From Bryum argenteum (Eukaryota; Streptophyta; Bryopsida; Bryales; Bryaceae): DNA of 64,000 nucleotides. Location: the NCBI GenBank assembly GCA_037043015.1, contig CM073322.1, positions 20,736,364 through 20,800,363 of the forward strand. The letters are read 5' to 3'. Numbering within the stretch: the first letter of the stretch is position 1; every line of letters starts with the position of its first letter. Shown here in pieces: positions 30,905 through 41,765 of this stretch. The translations under genes and the position numbers were made by a program. The notes under the pieces were generated by a model. It was given only the letters and a program-made list of their open reading frames with translations, searched no databases and had not been told where the DNA came from.

Positions 30905-33900
30905 AGCATCAGAGATTTATAAGTAGCAAGTCAATATGATTTTTAGGTGGCATGTTAGGTTTGATTGATATGTTTGAGTAAAGTATAAGATGTTTGGTTA
31001 TAGTATTATGCATGTTATATTATAGTATTTACTATCAGTTTCTAAAGTATGTTAATGAATTTTATGTATGGATTTTCATATAATATAGAGCGAGATGCTA
31101 CATATTTTCTCGTTGAATAGCACATGTTGGCCTTTTATCTCTTATAAAGTATGTTTATTGTATAAATGCCAAAAATAGTATATAAATGTCATATAGCAAT
31201 GTACAACGTAGAAGTTCATAATCAAAATTGCATTGAATCTAAAAAGAAACACTATGGGAAGTTCAAGGACAAAATTGAATCTTTGAAATTCTTTAAATTT
31301 CAATTTTTGCACTCCAAGACGTGACGTTGTCCTTCATATTGATCCATTGGGATTTGTATTCCAAAAATTTATATGGTACACAAAATAATAAAATAGATGT
31401 TGGCAATATTTGGATATAATAATTTGGTAGTATTTACAAAGCAATAAAACATGATTTAGCAACAAATTTGTTATTAAAAAAATACTATTTCTCATTAGTT
31501 TAAGTTTAGTGCCTCCACATTTAAAAATTTTTTTTGTGTGGAATTTTTGTTGTTTTTTTTCATTTTGGAGGAAAATGTTGTTGTTTTCACATGCCATTGA
31601 GTGCACTTGGCAAAGTGCATAATTGCTTAATTGTGTGTTAATGGTATTATTCCATTTGCCATTTTGGCAAAATGTTGATGTGTCATTTTGGCCGAATTTG
31701 GTCCGTTCTGAAACATGCCATTCTAGAGGCATATTTAGTTGAACCACACACATATGACACGCATTCTCTATAATATCATTTGATTTTTGTAATATCACCA
31801 AAAAGTCTCTTATATGACACATTTTAATGGTACTTAAGTTGTGTTTCCAATGGCATCTAAAACCTTCTCTTATTTGTTACATTTGTAAAACAAACCTTTT
31901 CTTATTTGTTACATTTGTATTACTTTTAAGAAAAAACGCCACTTTAAGGGAATGTAGGTTAACATTTCATTTAAAGAAGTTAAAGTTTAGACCTAGCTCA
32001 AACACAATCTTTACAACTAAAAGACTATCTTCATTACACAAATCCAATAGAAAACGTTATAAAAATAATAAATTCTCTTAATAGACTTTGTACACCCATT
32101 TTCTCCCAAGAACCAAATAAAGAAACAAAAATCCAAGGATTTCATTGAGATAGAGATTTTTTTTAAATAAAAAATAAAAAATCCCTTGAGACTTATATAA
32201 CCCTAGAAAGAGGTTGAAATTGTTAAAATTCTGCAAGCTTTCCGAAAGCGCACCACTACCCTTCCTACTATAGTGGTCACACTCTTGAGCTACCTCTCTA
32301 TACCAAGACAAAAGTGAGATAACTAGAAACAGTTCTTCTTGAGGGACCCCTCTATACCAAGGCAAAGGTAAGACAAGAACAAACCCTAGCACCGAGGCTT
32401 GGTTACAAGCATTGTGGTGATGTTGAACGGTCCACTAGCATTGCACTCCGACGCAGCCCCTCTTCTAAATCATGAATCTACAAATACCACAAAATTGATA
32501 AGAAGCTCCGGCGCACTCATCTTTCGAGCATTTCTAATATTAATATAATCTAAAATGAATGACTAAATGACACGGAAGAGCACTTTGATTCATACCTCAC
32601 GAGCTTGCCTTTTTGACACGTAAAGACTTCCTCAGCACTTCATGCAACATCAAGCATCAACAACATGCTTGGGTGCCAAGTGCCTAAGCTCTCAAGAACG
32701 TTATGGTAATTTACCATATACAATACATGTATTACAAAGAAACGTTTCCAGAATTCATCAATAGTTTACTTAAACTAAATTCAATACCGTTCAAATTAAC
32801 CCATGTGTAGATCATATCCACCTTTTGTAAACTATTGGTTTAATCAATAATATCACTCTTTCCAATAACTTTCTAAACCAGAATTTAATCCGTTCATGCA
32901 ACCTTTACCTTTTCCTTTCTGTCCTTTCTCCTTGCATTTGCGTCGTTTCTCTTACTTTGTATTCTTTCTACTTGCATTTATATTGTCAAAGTAATAAAAC
33001 GTTAAAAAGGATGAGTCAAGTGCAGGCTGCGATATGATCCCTGGCATGATCTAGCTTCATCAATGCCTGCATACAAGGACCGTTTCCTGCCATAAATCAT
33101 TTTTGATATCTGACATCCAGTGGTCCAATGGAAGCCTGAAGGGCGCAGGACTTCCATAGTGAAACAGACAGGTCAAAGTGAACTAAATTTTGATCAGAAT
33201 TTAGAAGAGATAAAGCAACTGTAATGTAGTACGGTACGGTTCTCTGAAACCCCAAGTAACGGCTCAGTAAGTATTTCGGAGAACATTACAAAAGTTCCAT
33301 ATCTCTCGATCACACAAGAATGACACATTCTTTTCGTGCTCTGAAACTGTCTAGTAAGGCAGACAATGCTAAATCCTACCGTCTCCTTAAACCGCACATG
33401 TCACTTTTTTCTTGATTTTTGAAGTACTTCAAAAATATTAGGTCCTTAAATGCACGGTTTAAAAGTTGTCAGTAGGGATAGTACAGCGGGGTACATTGAA
33501 GAATCCAATACAATTCCATATTTACAATCAAAATTAACCTGTCCTTGCATCAGTTCCTTCGGCTCGTACTTAGATTAGCCTCGGCTTGGAAAAGGCGCTG
33601 CTTATTCAACTAAAGCGACCTCCGGTAAACACAAGAATGCAGACAGCAAGCAGATATTAACAGATATTAACTTACGAGCATCAATATTTCTGTTCAAATG
33701 AAACACACGAATCTCCAAAAAACAAGACCCACGAGCATATCTGAGCGTACGGCCCATCGTGTTTTTTTAATCAAGTCCTGTAAAGCTGAAGCAAGTGCTG
33801 GATGAATGGGAATCGAAAACACAGAAAAGAACAATAATTACAAAAATGCCTAGTCCAGCTCAAAGCACAGTGAGCGCTCAGTCAATCCTGCTAGAAGCTT

Positions 33901-34022
33901 GCAATTAGAAGGTGACCCTTGCCTGCCAGCTACACCTACTCGACACCCTCAACAGGTAGAGATGATTACAACCGTGTATCATCACCATGCAAGCCGTGAT
34001 GACCCAGAGAATGAGTAGATCT
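30905..34022. other. Intergenic DNA, no gene seen
   Basis: AT-rich throughout. A direct repeat, CTTATTTGTTACATTTGTA, occurs at about 31868 and 31900. The paired phrases CTCTATACCAAGACAAAAGT and CTCTATACCAAGGCAAAGGT occur at about 32297 and 32350. The last part (about 33850-34022) is likely the 3' UTR of the minus-strand gene that follows. Confidence 0.45.
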
Positions 34023-36151
34023 CTAACGGAGGGCAATGGAGCTCTCACCGCCAGGTGGTTTCTTGATGCCTCCAAGGACATCCCGGGCTCTGGGCTTGTC
34101 ATCCGAGAAGATATCATGTCCAGTGATCTCCCTCAGCTTTGCCTGGCTCAGATGGTGATGCTGGGACTTATCGTGTGATACCTTGGTTTCGTCACTGAAA
34201 ATATCATGTCCAGAAAGCTCAGCACTCTTCAGCCCCGATAATTTGTGAGTAACGCTATCAATTTCTTCGTCTGCGCCGAAGGAAATCTGACTCCGGCCTC
34301 CTGCAGGCTGCAACAGAAATCTCTATCCTTCGTTAGGCTCGGTGTTGATATGCCGTCCCATAGCAAAAGCTGTAAGTGTAACGAAATACCTCAAGCAAAC
34401 ACAGAAAGCAATCTTACATTCGAGATTTTGACTGAAGTGTGCAGACTTCGTGGTTGAGGTTGATCGCTGCTCTTCGATTCTTCCCTCATCTCAAATGACC
34501 GATTATTCTTAGGAGCGTCCGGGGGAGGAGGTCCAAAAATGTTGCTGCCAACCAACTCTTTGGCCTTCGCATTAGAAAACTGGCCGCGCCTGGCATGGAT
34601 ATCATCAGTGGTCTCTTGTGTGCCACTGAGCTCTCTTTGCTTTGCAACCTCTGGGATGGTGACTGGCTTTTTTGGTGAAGTACTTTCTTCGCCTCCGAAA
34701 GATATTTGACTTACCCCGCCAGCTGGCTGAAGACCACAAACAGAACATGCTTTATAAGCAAGCTTGATGGCACTGCGGTAAATTTGTGTTTCGACACCGA
34801 AATTCTAAAATACAATTGCTTCGCTCGCTGGGTTCAGTATTTTTAGGTTCGATGTATTTAGTCCAGAGGAACTAAGTAGTAAGGATTGACTAGATCGATG
34901 AGCGATTACAACTCTCAGGGCTCCTGGAAAGTTCAAAATATCTTCTCCTACTGTGGTGTCTTCCATACTCTAATAGACGTTCACTAATGCTCGTGTACCG
35001 AAAAAAGTACTACAAAAAGTCCATGAAATAAGTTCGCACTACGGGGACTTAAATCTATACTGACTATGCTGCTTCGAATCCTAACCTCCATAACGTCATG
35101 AGAAGGCATCCTTTGATCAACTAAAACACGGCTTACTTACGGTTCACAGACATCTGGTACTAAGGGACCACGAGAGCTTATTAATATTGTCAGTGGAGCA
35201 CAATCAAGCGGAACAGCTGAACTCTTAAGTACAGGGGACTATGGTTAGGAGTTAAGAACTAACTCCAAAAAGTCTACAAACTGGCAACGTAGTAGCCGTT
35301 AGTTCTTGAATGTAGGTGAGCAGAAAAACATAGTCGTGACTCTCACTTACATCGACGCGTGCTGTACGGCCTACTCAACATTTCAATGCATGCAGTTTGT
35401 GCAATTTGGTAAGGGCTTCTCTGATACTTATTGACCGTTCGCTATGATAAGAGGCAAAGAAATTAATCCACCTGGTGCATGCGCACTGCCGTTCTATCTG
35501 CACCATTGCCTTCGCCGTTTCTGGCGCCAGCTCCATTGAAAATACCACTTCCATGCATCTCTCTTTTCTTTAAGTCTGAAGCGGGCCGGCTGTAGAGAGA
35601 TATTATAAACAGATCAGCCATCATCTCCAGATGACAATAAATATAACTTCATAGATGGTGTGGAACTAAAACTCTTAAACTAGGATAATACCTCTTCAGG
35701 AGAGCTTCAGCTTCTTCGGCTGACATTTGCTCACCAAACTTTATCGTGCTCAAGCCACCTGCAGGCTGTGTTTCACAGCACCAGCCAATTATTAGGAAAC
35801 TAGAAACCAATAGCTCCTTAGGAAGAACTTCATCAAACAGTACTTATTCAACATGCGAAGGTCATGGGGTACTCATAGTTGATTCTTCAAGAAAATGCTT
35901 GGACATCATTACATTAGCAATGAATTGTCCATCACAAGCACCTGATGCATACGGATAGTCGGTTTAGGTTGAGGGCTTTCTTCGCATGCCGCTATGAATG
36001 CATGGCTATCATTGGTAGCGCTGTACCGCACATTAGCTGGAGTGCGAGGAGCATCGGGAACCTCCGACCAAGTGAGTTGAACTGTAGACTCCCCTCCAGG
36101 CGGCCTGTAGCCTCGGCTGTGGGCCGCTGGGGTACCATTGTCAACAGACAT
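34023..36151 (-). CDS. DUF4057-family protein, 5 exons
   Basis: Minus-strand exons are 36151-35942, 35765-35692, 35589-35472, 34726-34418 and 34307-34023. They sum to 996 nt (331 residues) with all phases kept. I chose the ATG at 36151 because the frame has no ATG further upstream. The protein has the family's repeated short motif P-A/P-G-G-x-S-x-I-x-F-G at residues ~14, 71, 135 and 238 and again at the end (PPGGESSIAL). It also has SPKKPVTIPEVAKQRELSGT and repeated 'ELSGHDIF', 'EITGHDIF' and 'ELVGSNIF' helices. This is the plant-specific DUF4057 family, intrinsically disordered, of unknown biochemical role. Each internal exon starts exactly at a PAGG motif. The promoter side (36200-36600) is GC-rich. 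Confidence 0.88.
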
Positions 36152-38346
36152 TGCACAGATCGGACTAGAACTCACTCTCTTGCGCGTTAACTCAGATCCG
36201 CTCTACCCCGATCGCAACCCCTGCCAAACACCAAATACCCCCTGTCCCTCAGCTCCAATGTCACCTCCTCTTTTAAAACAGACCTCAATAACAAGAACTA
36301 ATCACCCGTCCAAGACGATCGAGCGATCAAAAACAGAACCATTAACTGTACCAAAAGTTGTGAGTAAGGGCTCGAAAGAAGCGCAAGAGAGCATGGAAGG
36401 CAGCAACCTTGAAGGGAACGGAATGCAAGCTGTATAGCAGAAATGTAAGACACAGAACTGTAAAGCCGGTGCTCGTTGCTCAGTGGGGTGACAGGAAGGG
36501 GCGCTCAGAAAGAGGAGCAGGGCTGGACAGGGACGACAATGGCCTGGGCCGGGGCCGGGTGGACCGGTCCCGGGCCCCACCCAAGCTGCAGTTTGAACGG
36601 CGGAGATGAATTGCGGGGGTTGTGATCGCACGGTGAATGTTCTTTGAACATGGGCGGGGGATGTGCCGGGATGAGTGCCGGGCGGGAAGGGGAGATGATC
36701 GCTGCGGCGCTCTCCCGCGCGCTAAATTGGAGGTCATTAGCTCTGAATAGCCGGTCAATCTTTCCCTCCGAATTAGCGACTCGACTCTATTCGAACATTT
36801 TTGAATTCCCACTCCCCCTAACTACCGCGGCCTTGGACTTGTCATTACGAAGTTCGAGGTAATCACTCCCTCACCACACTAAATTTTACTACACTAAATT
36901 TGACAATTCGAGTTGAATGACTCATTTAGAGTCATTATTATCTTACTCCACTTTTTTTACCGCTTGCGTGAAAATGGTGTTAAACACCTCTTGTTTTCGA
37001 AACCTCATGAGGACAAATAGAAATTCTAGAATTATGAAGAAGTTTGAATCACTTATTCACTTGCATTCGATCTAGTTATAGTTAGCATCTAAATGTTTTC
37101 TATGTCATTTTTAATCACTTGATTGATAATCAAAAATAATTGAGGAGCGACAACTTATTTTTTCAATATTTATCAAAAGAGTTTTTTGACAAAAGAATTT
37201 ATAGTTGGAATTCGAATGAAGTCTAGTTTTTGTTGTAAAACATTCACAATGATATAAAGATATGGCATGCATTTTAAGTTGGGAGTGGAAATTTTGGGAT
37301 CTCCATTCATGTTTAGGATTGTCAATTCTATTTTCCCGTAATCGGTGACTAGCACAATAAAATATGCTACCAAAAATTACAGATTCCCCATTCGCCACCT
37401 AGGATGATGTTTGTTGGTTCGTGTCGGTGGTCTACGTACGTAAGGCAATACCCACCTCCTCGTCGGTCGGGGTCCACCCCCAATGTCGATGTTGTTATGT
37501 AGGCCCATCCCCCCTCGTCAAAGATTGCTATGTGTGTACCATCACACGTAAAATTTTAAAAAATTGCACGAAAATCGAGAGCGCAATCAGGCTTCCACCT
37601 GCGATGGGTTTGTTCATGTTGGAATCATAGAGAAGCTTCCAGAGCAATCAGCCAGCCGAGGTTCATGTTGGGGTCCCAATGATGCATGGGTTTTGATGGT
37701 AGTTTTGGATGATGCCCGTCGCGGCCGACCCCCATTCATGATGATTACCGTCGTAGTAGAATCATGGGTCACTTCCGTTTCCATGACCACATTGAATGGC
37801 AGCCTTTCACAAGTCCTTCTGTTTACATACAAGCAAGCAAGGTTAATTTTCATTTGTAAAATGTTGATGTTTTTCTCATCATGTTGATCTTGGCCCCATT
37901 TGCACTCGCTATCCTTGACCCCATGTGCCCTTGTTAGCGAATTCATTCCGCTCACTCATGAGCACTCATTGTCTGCGTTGCGTCAGGTGGACGTCCATCT
38001 TGGTTGTTTACGTAAAAACCAAAACTTCGCGCTCGGGAACTGTTAGTTTTGCATTGTCGTTGGTTCCCTTTACGTTCTTTTTCTAAAGTACGATAGAGAA
38101 GGCATTTGTTTGGTCAAGAACTAATCACATTTCAAGAGTCTCACTTTCAGTAGTAAGGATTTCTCCACCGTACTCTAGACTAACCCGTGAACAAACACTG
38201 GTCATGAAATGATGTTCATTTACAAAAGCATAGTAGACTTCTCCACCACAGTGTAAAAATTTGAGCAATCACCATGAAAGTAATAGTAGAAGGAAGTCTT
38301 CCATTTTAAAGAGTGATATCTACATAAAGATTTGGTAACATATTAT
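36152..38346. other. Promoter region of the DUF4057 gene and intergenic DNA
   Basis: About 36152-36850 is GC-rich, with GGGCCGGGGCCGGGTGGACC and near-palindromes (GGACCGGTCC) at 36540-36570, and is the likely 5' leader and promoter. The rest to 38346 is AT-rich. The patch 37420-37960 has higher GC, but its frames show no family. Confidence 0.4.
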
Positions 38347-38558
38347 ACAAGTCCTTATGGTGTCCTCCAGACACGGACATCAAAAAGGTTAGATCACAAC
38401 ATAGAAAAAATCCAGACGTAGGTATAATAAAGATACGAAGTTGGAGGATTCTCGAAAGGGTATAATTTAAAATTTCTTATACCTAGGTCTGGATTTTTTT
38501 ACTTTTTTGATCTAACTGTTTTGATGTCCATGTACGGAGGATACGGGTAAGGACTTGT
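38347..38558. mobile_element. Foldback MITE, 212 bp
   Basis: Nearly the whole element is an imperfect inverted repeat with ~80-bp arms. Left: ACAAGTCCTTATGGTGTCCT, then GGACATCAAAAAGGTTAGAT, then AAAAAATCCAGACGTAGGTA. The inverse of the right side gives ACAAGTCCTTACCCGTATCC, then GGACATCAAAACAGTTAGAT, then AAAAAAATCCAGACCTAGGT. It can fold into one long hairpin. No coding potential. Confidence 0.75.
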
Positions 38559-38653
38559 TCTTTTATAAATAGAGATATAATAAAAGCAATCACTCCTATC
38601 AAATAAATATCATGTTTTTTAAATATAAGAGACATGTTGTTCATCACTAACCA

Positions 38654-38921
38654 TTAACCCCTAACTCTCCTTGTAGCAAAACAGTCTAAGTCACAAAATT
38701 TTACCTTCTTTTAGATTAAGCTCAAAAAATCTCAATCCAAGCATTATTTAAAAGATTCAACTGTAAGATCTCAAAGTTCACTTGACATTCTTCTCACATA
38801 CCAAATTTGAACCGTTCATTCTTCCTCATTTGTGAGATTATAATGGTCAAAGTTGGCTGAGTTTTTCTCCTGCGGGAACCTCCAAAACCCGTTTCGGGTT
38901 TTAAGGAGAGTTAGGGGTTAA
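38654..38921. mobile_element. TTAACCCC-ended MITE, 268 bp
   Basis: A perfect 19-bp inverted repeat, TTAACCCCTAACTCTCCTT, at both ends. The interior is closely related to the copy at 27427 (TTGAACCGTT, GAGATTATAATGGTCAAAGT). Confidence 0.8.
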
Positions 38922-39492
38922 ATGTGTTGATGTTGATGAAACTAAACCTTGATGTAGTGTACGATATTTAGTTATTCTTGAGTATACATAACTTGCAATA
39001 TCACATGGTTATGGTCTCCGAGGGTACGGTATCTCTTAGGATTGGTATTCCAAAGTATGGAAGAATGGGTATGTGCAGGGTGAGTTATTACTCGGACTCG
39101 CTCGCGTGCAAGGCAAGTGAAATGCGGCCAGCCAGCCCGCGTTGACAGAGGGGGCTTGTAAGTCAGAACATGGGCACACACATGCGTACAGTAATCTTGT
39201 TCGCACAACATCTTCAATTACATGATTTCGGTTTTATGGACAGGATGGTACGGTTTTTGAATATCATCCTCCTCAAGCGGGAACCCACCCATACCACCGG
39301 GACACCTCTCATGAGCGTGCGCCTTTTGCATGCAAAGCTTCGAGTGAGAACATGAATTTCATTATTCGATGATTTAATCATTGATTGGCACAAGTCACAA
39401 GAACGTAATTTAGAACAATGTATAATATGAAGCCAAGGGTGGTGTACGATAATAAGGTACGTAAACTTTGAAAGTACATAAAATATTTTCAT

Positions 39493-39660
39493 ACTACTCC
39501 ATCCGTCTCAGAAAAACATCATGATTTGCTGAAAATGATTTATTTTTCTGATGATCTAGATTACTCTTGGATATGGTCTGGATTGATCTCAAATTTTTGA
39601 TATTATTGTGAGATGGGTGTTTGAACCAAATCATGGTGTTTTTCTAAGATCGAGGAAGTT
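39493..39660. mobile_element. Stowaway-like MITE, copy 1
   Basis: The left end TACTACTCCATCCGTCTCAG + AAAAACATCATGATTTG matches the inverse of the right end (CTTCCTCGATCTTAGAAAAA + CACCATGATTTG). CTCC-TCC-type termini with an A-rich start are typical of Stowaway elements of plants. A relative is at 54648. Confidence 0.65.
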
Positions 39661-39885
39661 TGATAATAAAATTAATCTACTTAAATGTGTTCATTTCCCT
39701 TTGCATTTGAATTTCTTCAAGGTTGATACACTTCAACTTTGGAAACAAGAAATATCATAGAATATATGTAGACTTTTGATTTTGGTCATCAAATTATCAA
39801 TATTAATTTTGAGCATAAATACATGAACAAAGTCAATTTTTGAAAAAAAATGTCAAACTTCAAAAAAAATTACTTAGTTATGCTT

Positions 39886-40198
39886 CACAAGAGTTGTTGA
39901 TTAGTGTTATAAACGTTCATTGCGAACCACAACACTAATTTTCACACGTCATCATAGTGTTACAACACTAATCTTCAAAACATAATATTAGATGTCAAAG
40001 CACTGACATTTTCCTTGGAAGGAAAAGAATCGGTTGGAATTTTACAATTGGTGACTTCAAGAAAAGTCAAAGAGCAGTAATTCGAGTGACTGCCCAAATT
40101 GAATATTGATCTTAAAAGAGTTGTGAAATAATTTAATGGTTGACATTCTTGTAAATGATAGTTATTTTCACATAACACTAATTAACAACTCTTGTGTG
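39886..40198. mobile_element. MITE with CACAAGAGTTG termini, copy 2
   Basis: The left end CACAAGAGTTGTTGATTAGT and the inverse of the right end CACAAGAGTTGTTAATTAGT form a ~24-bp inverted repeat. A second internal pair (AACACTAATTTTCACACGTC and following) repeats the same motif. It belongs with the element at 4210. Confidence 0.65.
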
Positions 40199-41765
40199 GT
40201 TTTATTTTTTGACTTAGATCTGAATATGATTAATTTTTAAATCATGATGTTTTCCACATTATATTACATTTTCTACTTCGGCTTATGAAAAGCAACATCA
40301 TTACAAGAGGTTTCAAGAAAATTTGCATCGTGATACCAACGGGAACTTCCCGCCTAAACTTCAAAAACAAAAAGTAAACAAGACAAAGTAATTTTATTAG
40401 GACTTGATTCTCAAAGCTACAAGGCTTGATTTCAACACTTAACTCTCAAAACCGCCCTATTTCTCTGCAAGCCAGGATTTTTCACTTTGTAATGTCTTTT
40501 GAAGATTGTAACCATAGGATTTAGTACCTAACTTGTACATGATGATGTACACCATATCTCAAACCAAAATTCCTCACCATTTCTAAGATCATTACGTTCA
40601 AAGTTGAATAAAAAGTTTATTTTTTTGTCCTATTGTCAGAAGGGAAATTATTGCTTTGGAGCCCAAAAACCACTTTGAAAGTAAATTGATTTAAGGATAT
40701 TCAAATTAATTATTGTTCTTAGGGAAGTTAGGTACACAATGATATAAGTTTTACCCTCATGCAACACATAAACCTAGAGAAAAGCTTGATTTTCCACATA
40801 GAGGTATGATGAACTCATACAAAAACCTACTTTTGACAATTTAAAAGGCATGTGAAGAATTATCATATAGATAATCCAAATAGTGAGAACATACCCAAAA
40901 AAAATCCAAAAAATGAAAGATTCCAATTTCTAGTGAATTTTTGGAGTTACTATGATTTGATAATTTTTGGGCAGAATTCTCAGCATATATGGAAGTATAC
41001 TACACTTTTGGGCAGATTTCAACATGCCCTACTAGTGTTTTCAAACTTTGAGAGTGAATATCTCCTAGAGTATGAGGAATTTAAAATCTTGAATGGTCTT
41101 GTTGGGAAGGTATGCAAAAACTCTATGATATGCAGAAGGTTTGAAACTCACACGAACTAGACATAGTAAGTCAAGAGGCTCACCAAAACATAAACCATTC
41201 TCGAAGATAGAGCAAGAGAATTCCATTGCAGTAAGAAGTGTAAGGTGCAATATAAGAAATGAAATCGAAATAAGGCTTGTTCAAGCTCTGGAGTAAACTG
41301 GACAGGTGCACTCATTAGCCTCAAGGAATAATGCATAAAACGATCATGACTGAAGTGTGCTTGCATTCTAGTATACAGCTACATGAGCCTTAAATTGATA
41401 ACGACATAACCATTAAAGCAGCAAACCCCACTTTCCTACTGTACCACTGCCAGAAGCCCAGAACCTTGGCAGATATGCTTGCTTCAGTCAAACCATGGCC
41501 TCTACTTGCCAGAGGGTGAGCATTTAAACGATTCTACACTTCTAGAATAGGAGTAGCAAACTCCTATTCTACCACAGAATGCTGTGTCAGGAAATTAGTG
41601 GTGGGATTCAAGTTTGGAACAAATTTCACCTCCTCAACAGTGATGGAGACCTTTAAAGTTCTTGTCGCACTGAGGTGCTCTTGCTACACAGATTGATTAG
41701 CTACCTGCTATCGTAATATATGTACAAGCGATGTAGGACAACTAAGCGGTCCGAACTACGTGAAA
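40199..41765. other. Intergenic DNA with a ~270-bp dispersed repeat
   Basis: About 40869-41140 is a diverged copy of about 45110-45390, in the same orientation (shared blocks TTTTGGGCAGATTTCAA, GAGTGAATATCTCCTAGAGT and GGTATGCAAAAACTCTA). About 41420-41765 is probably 3' UTR and downstream DNA of the minus-strand gene. No gene is seen. Confidence 0.5.

Noticed and set aside
36302-36812. Pro/Arg-rich frames on both strands near 36.5 kb
   Set aside because: They come from the GC-rich promoter of the DUF4057 gene and have no support as genes.
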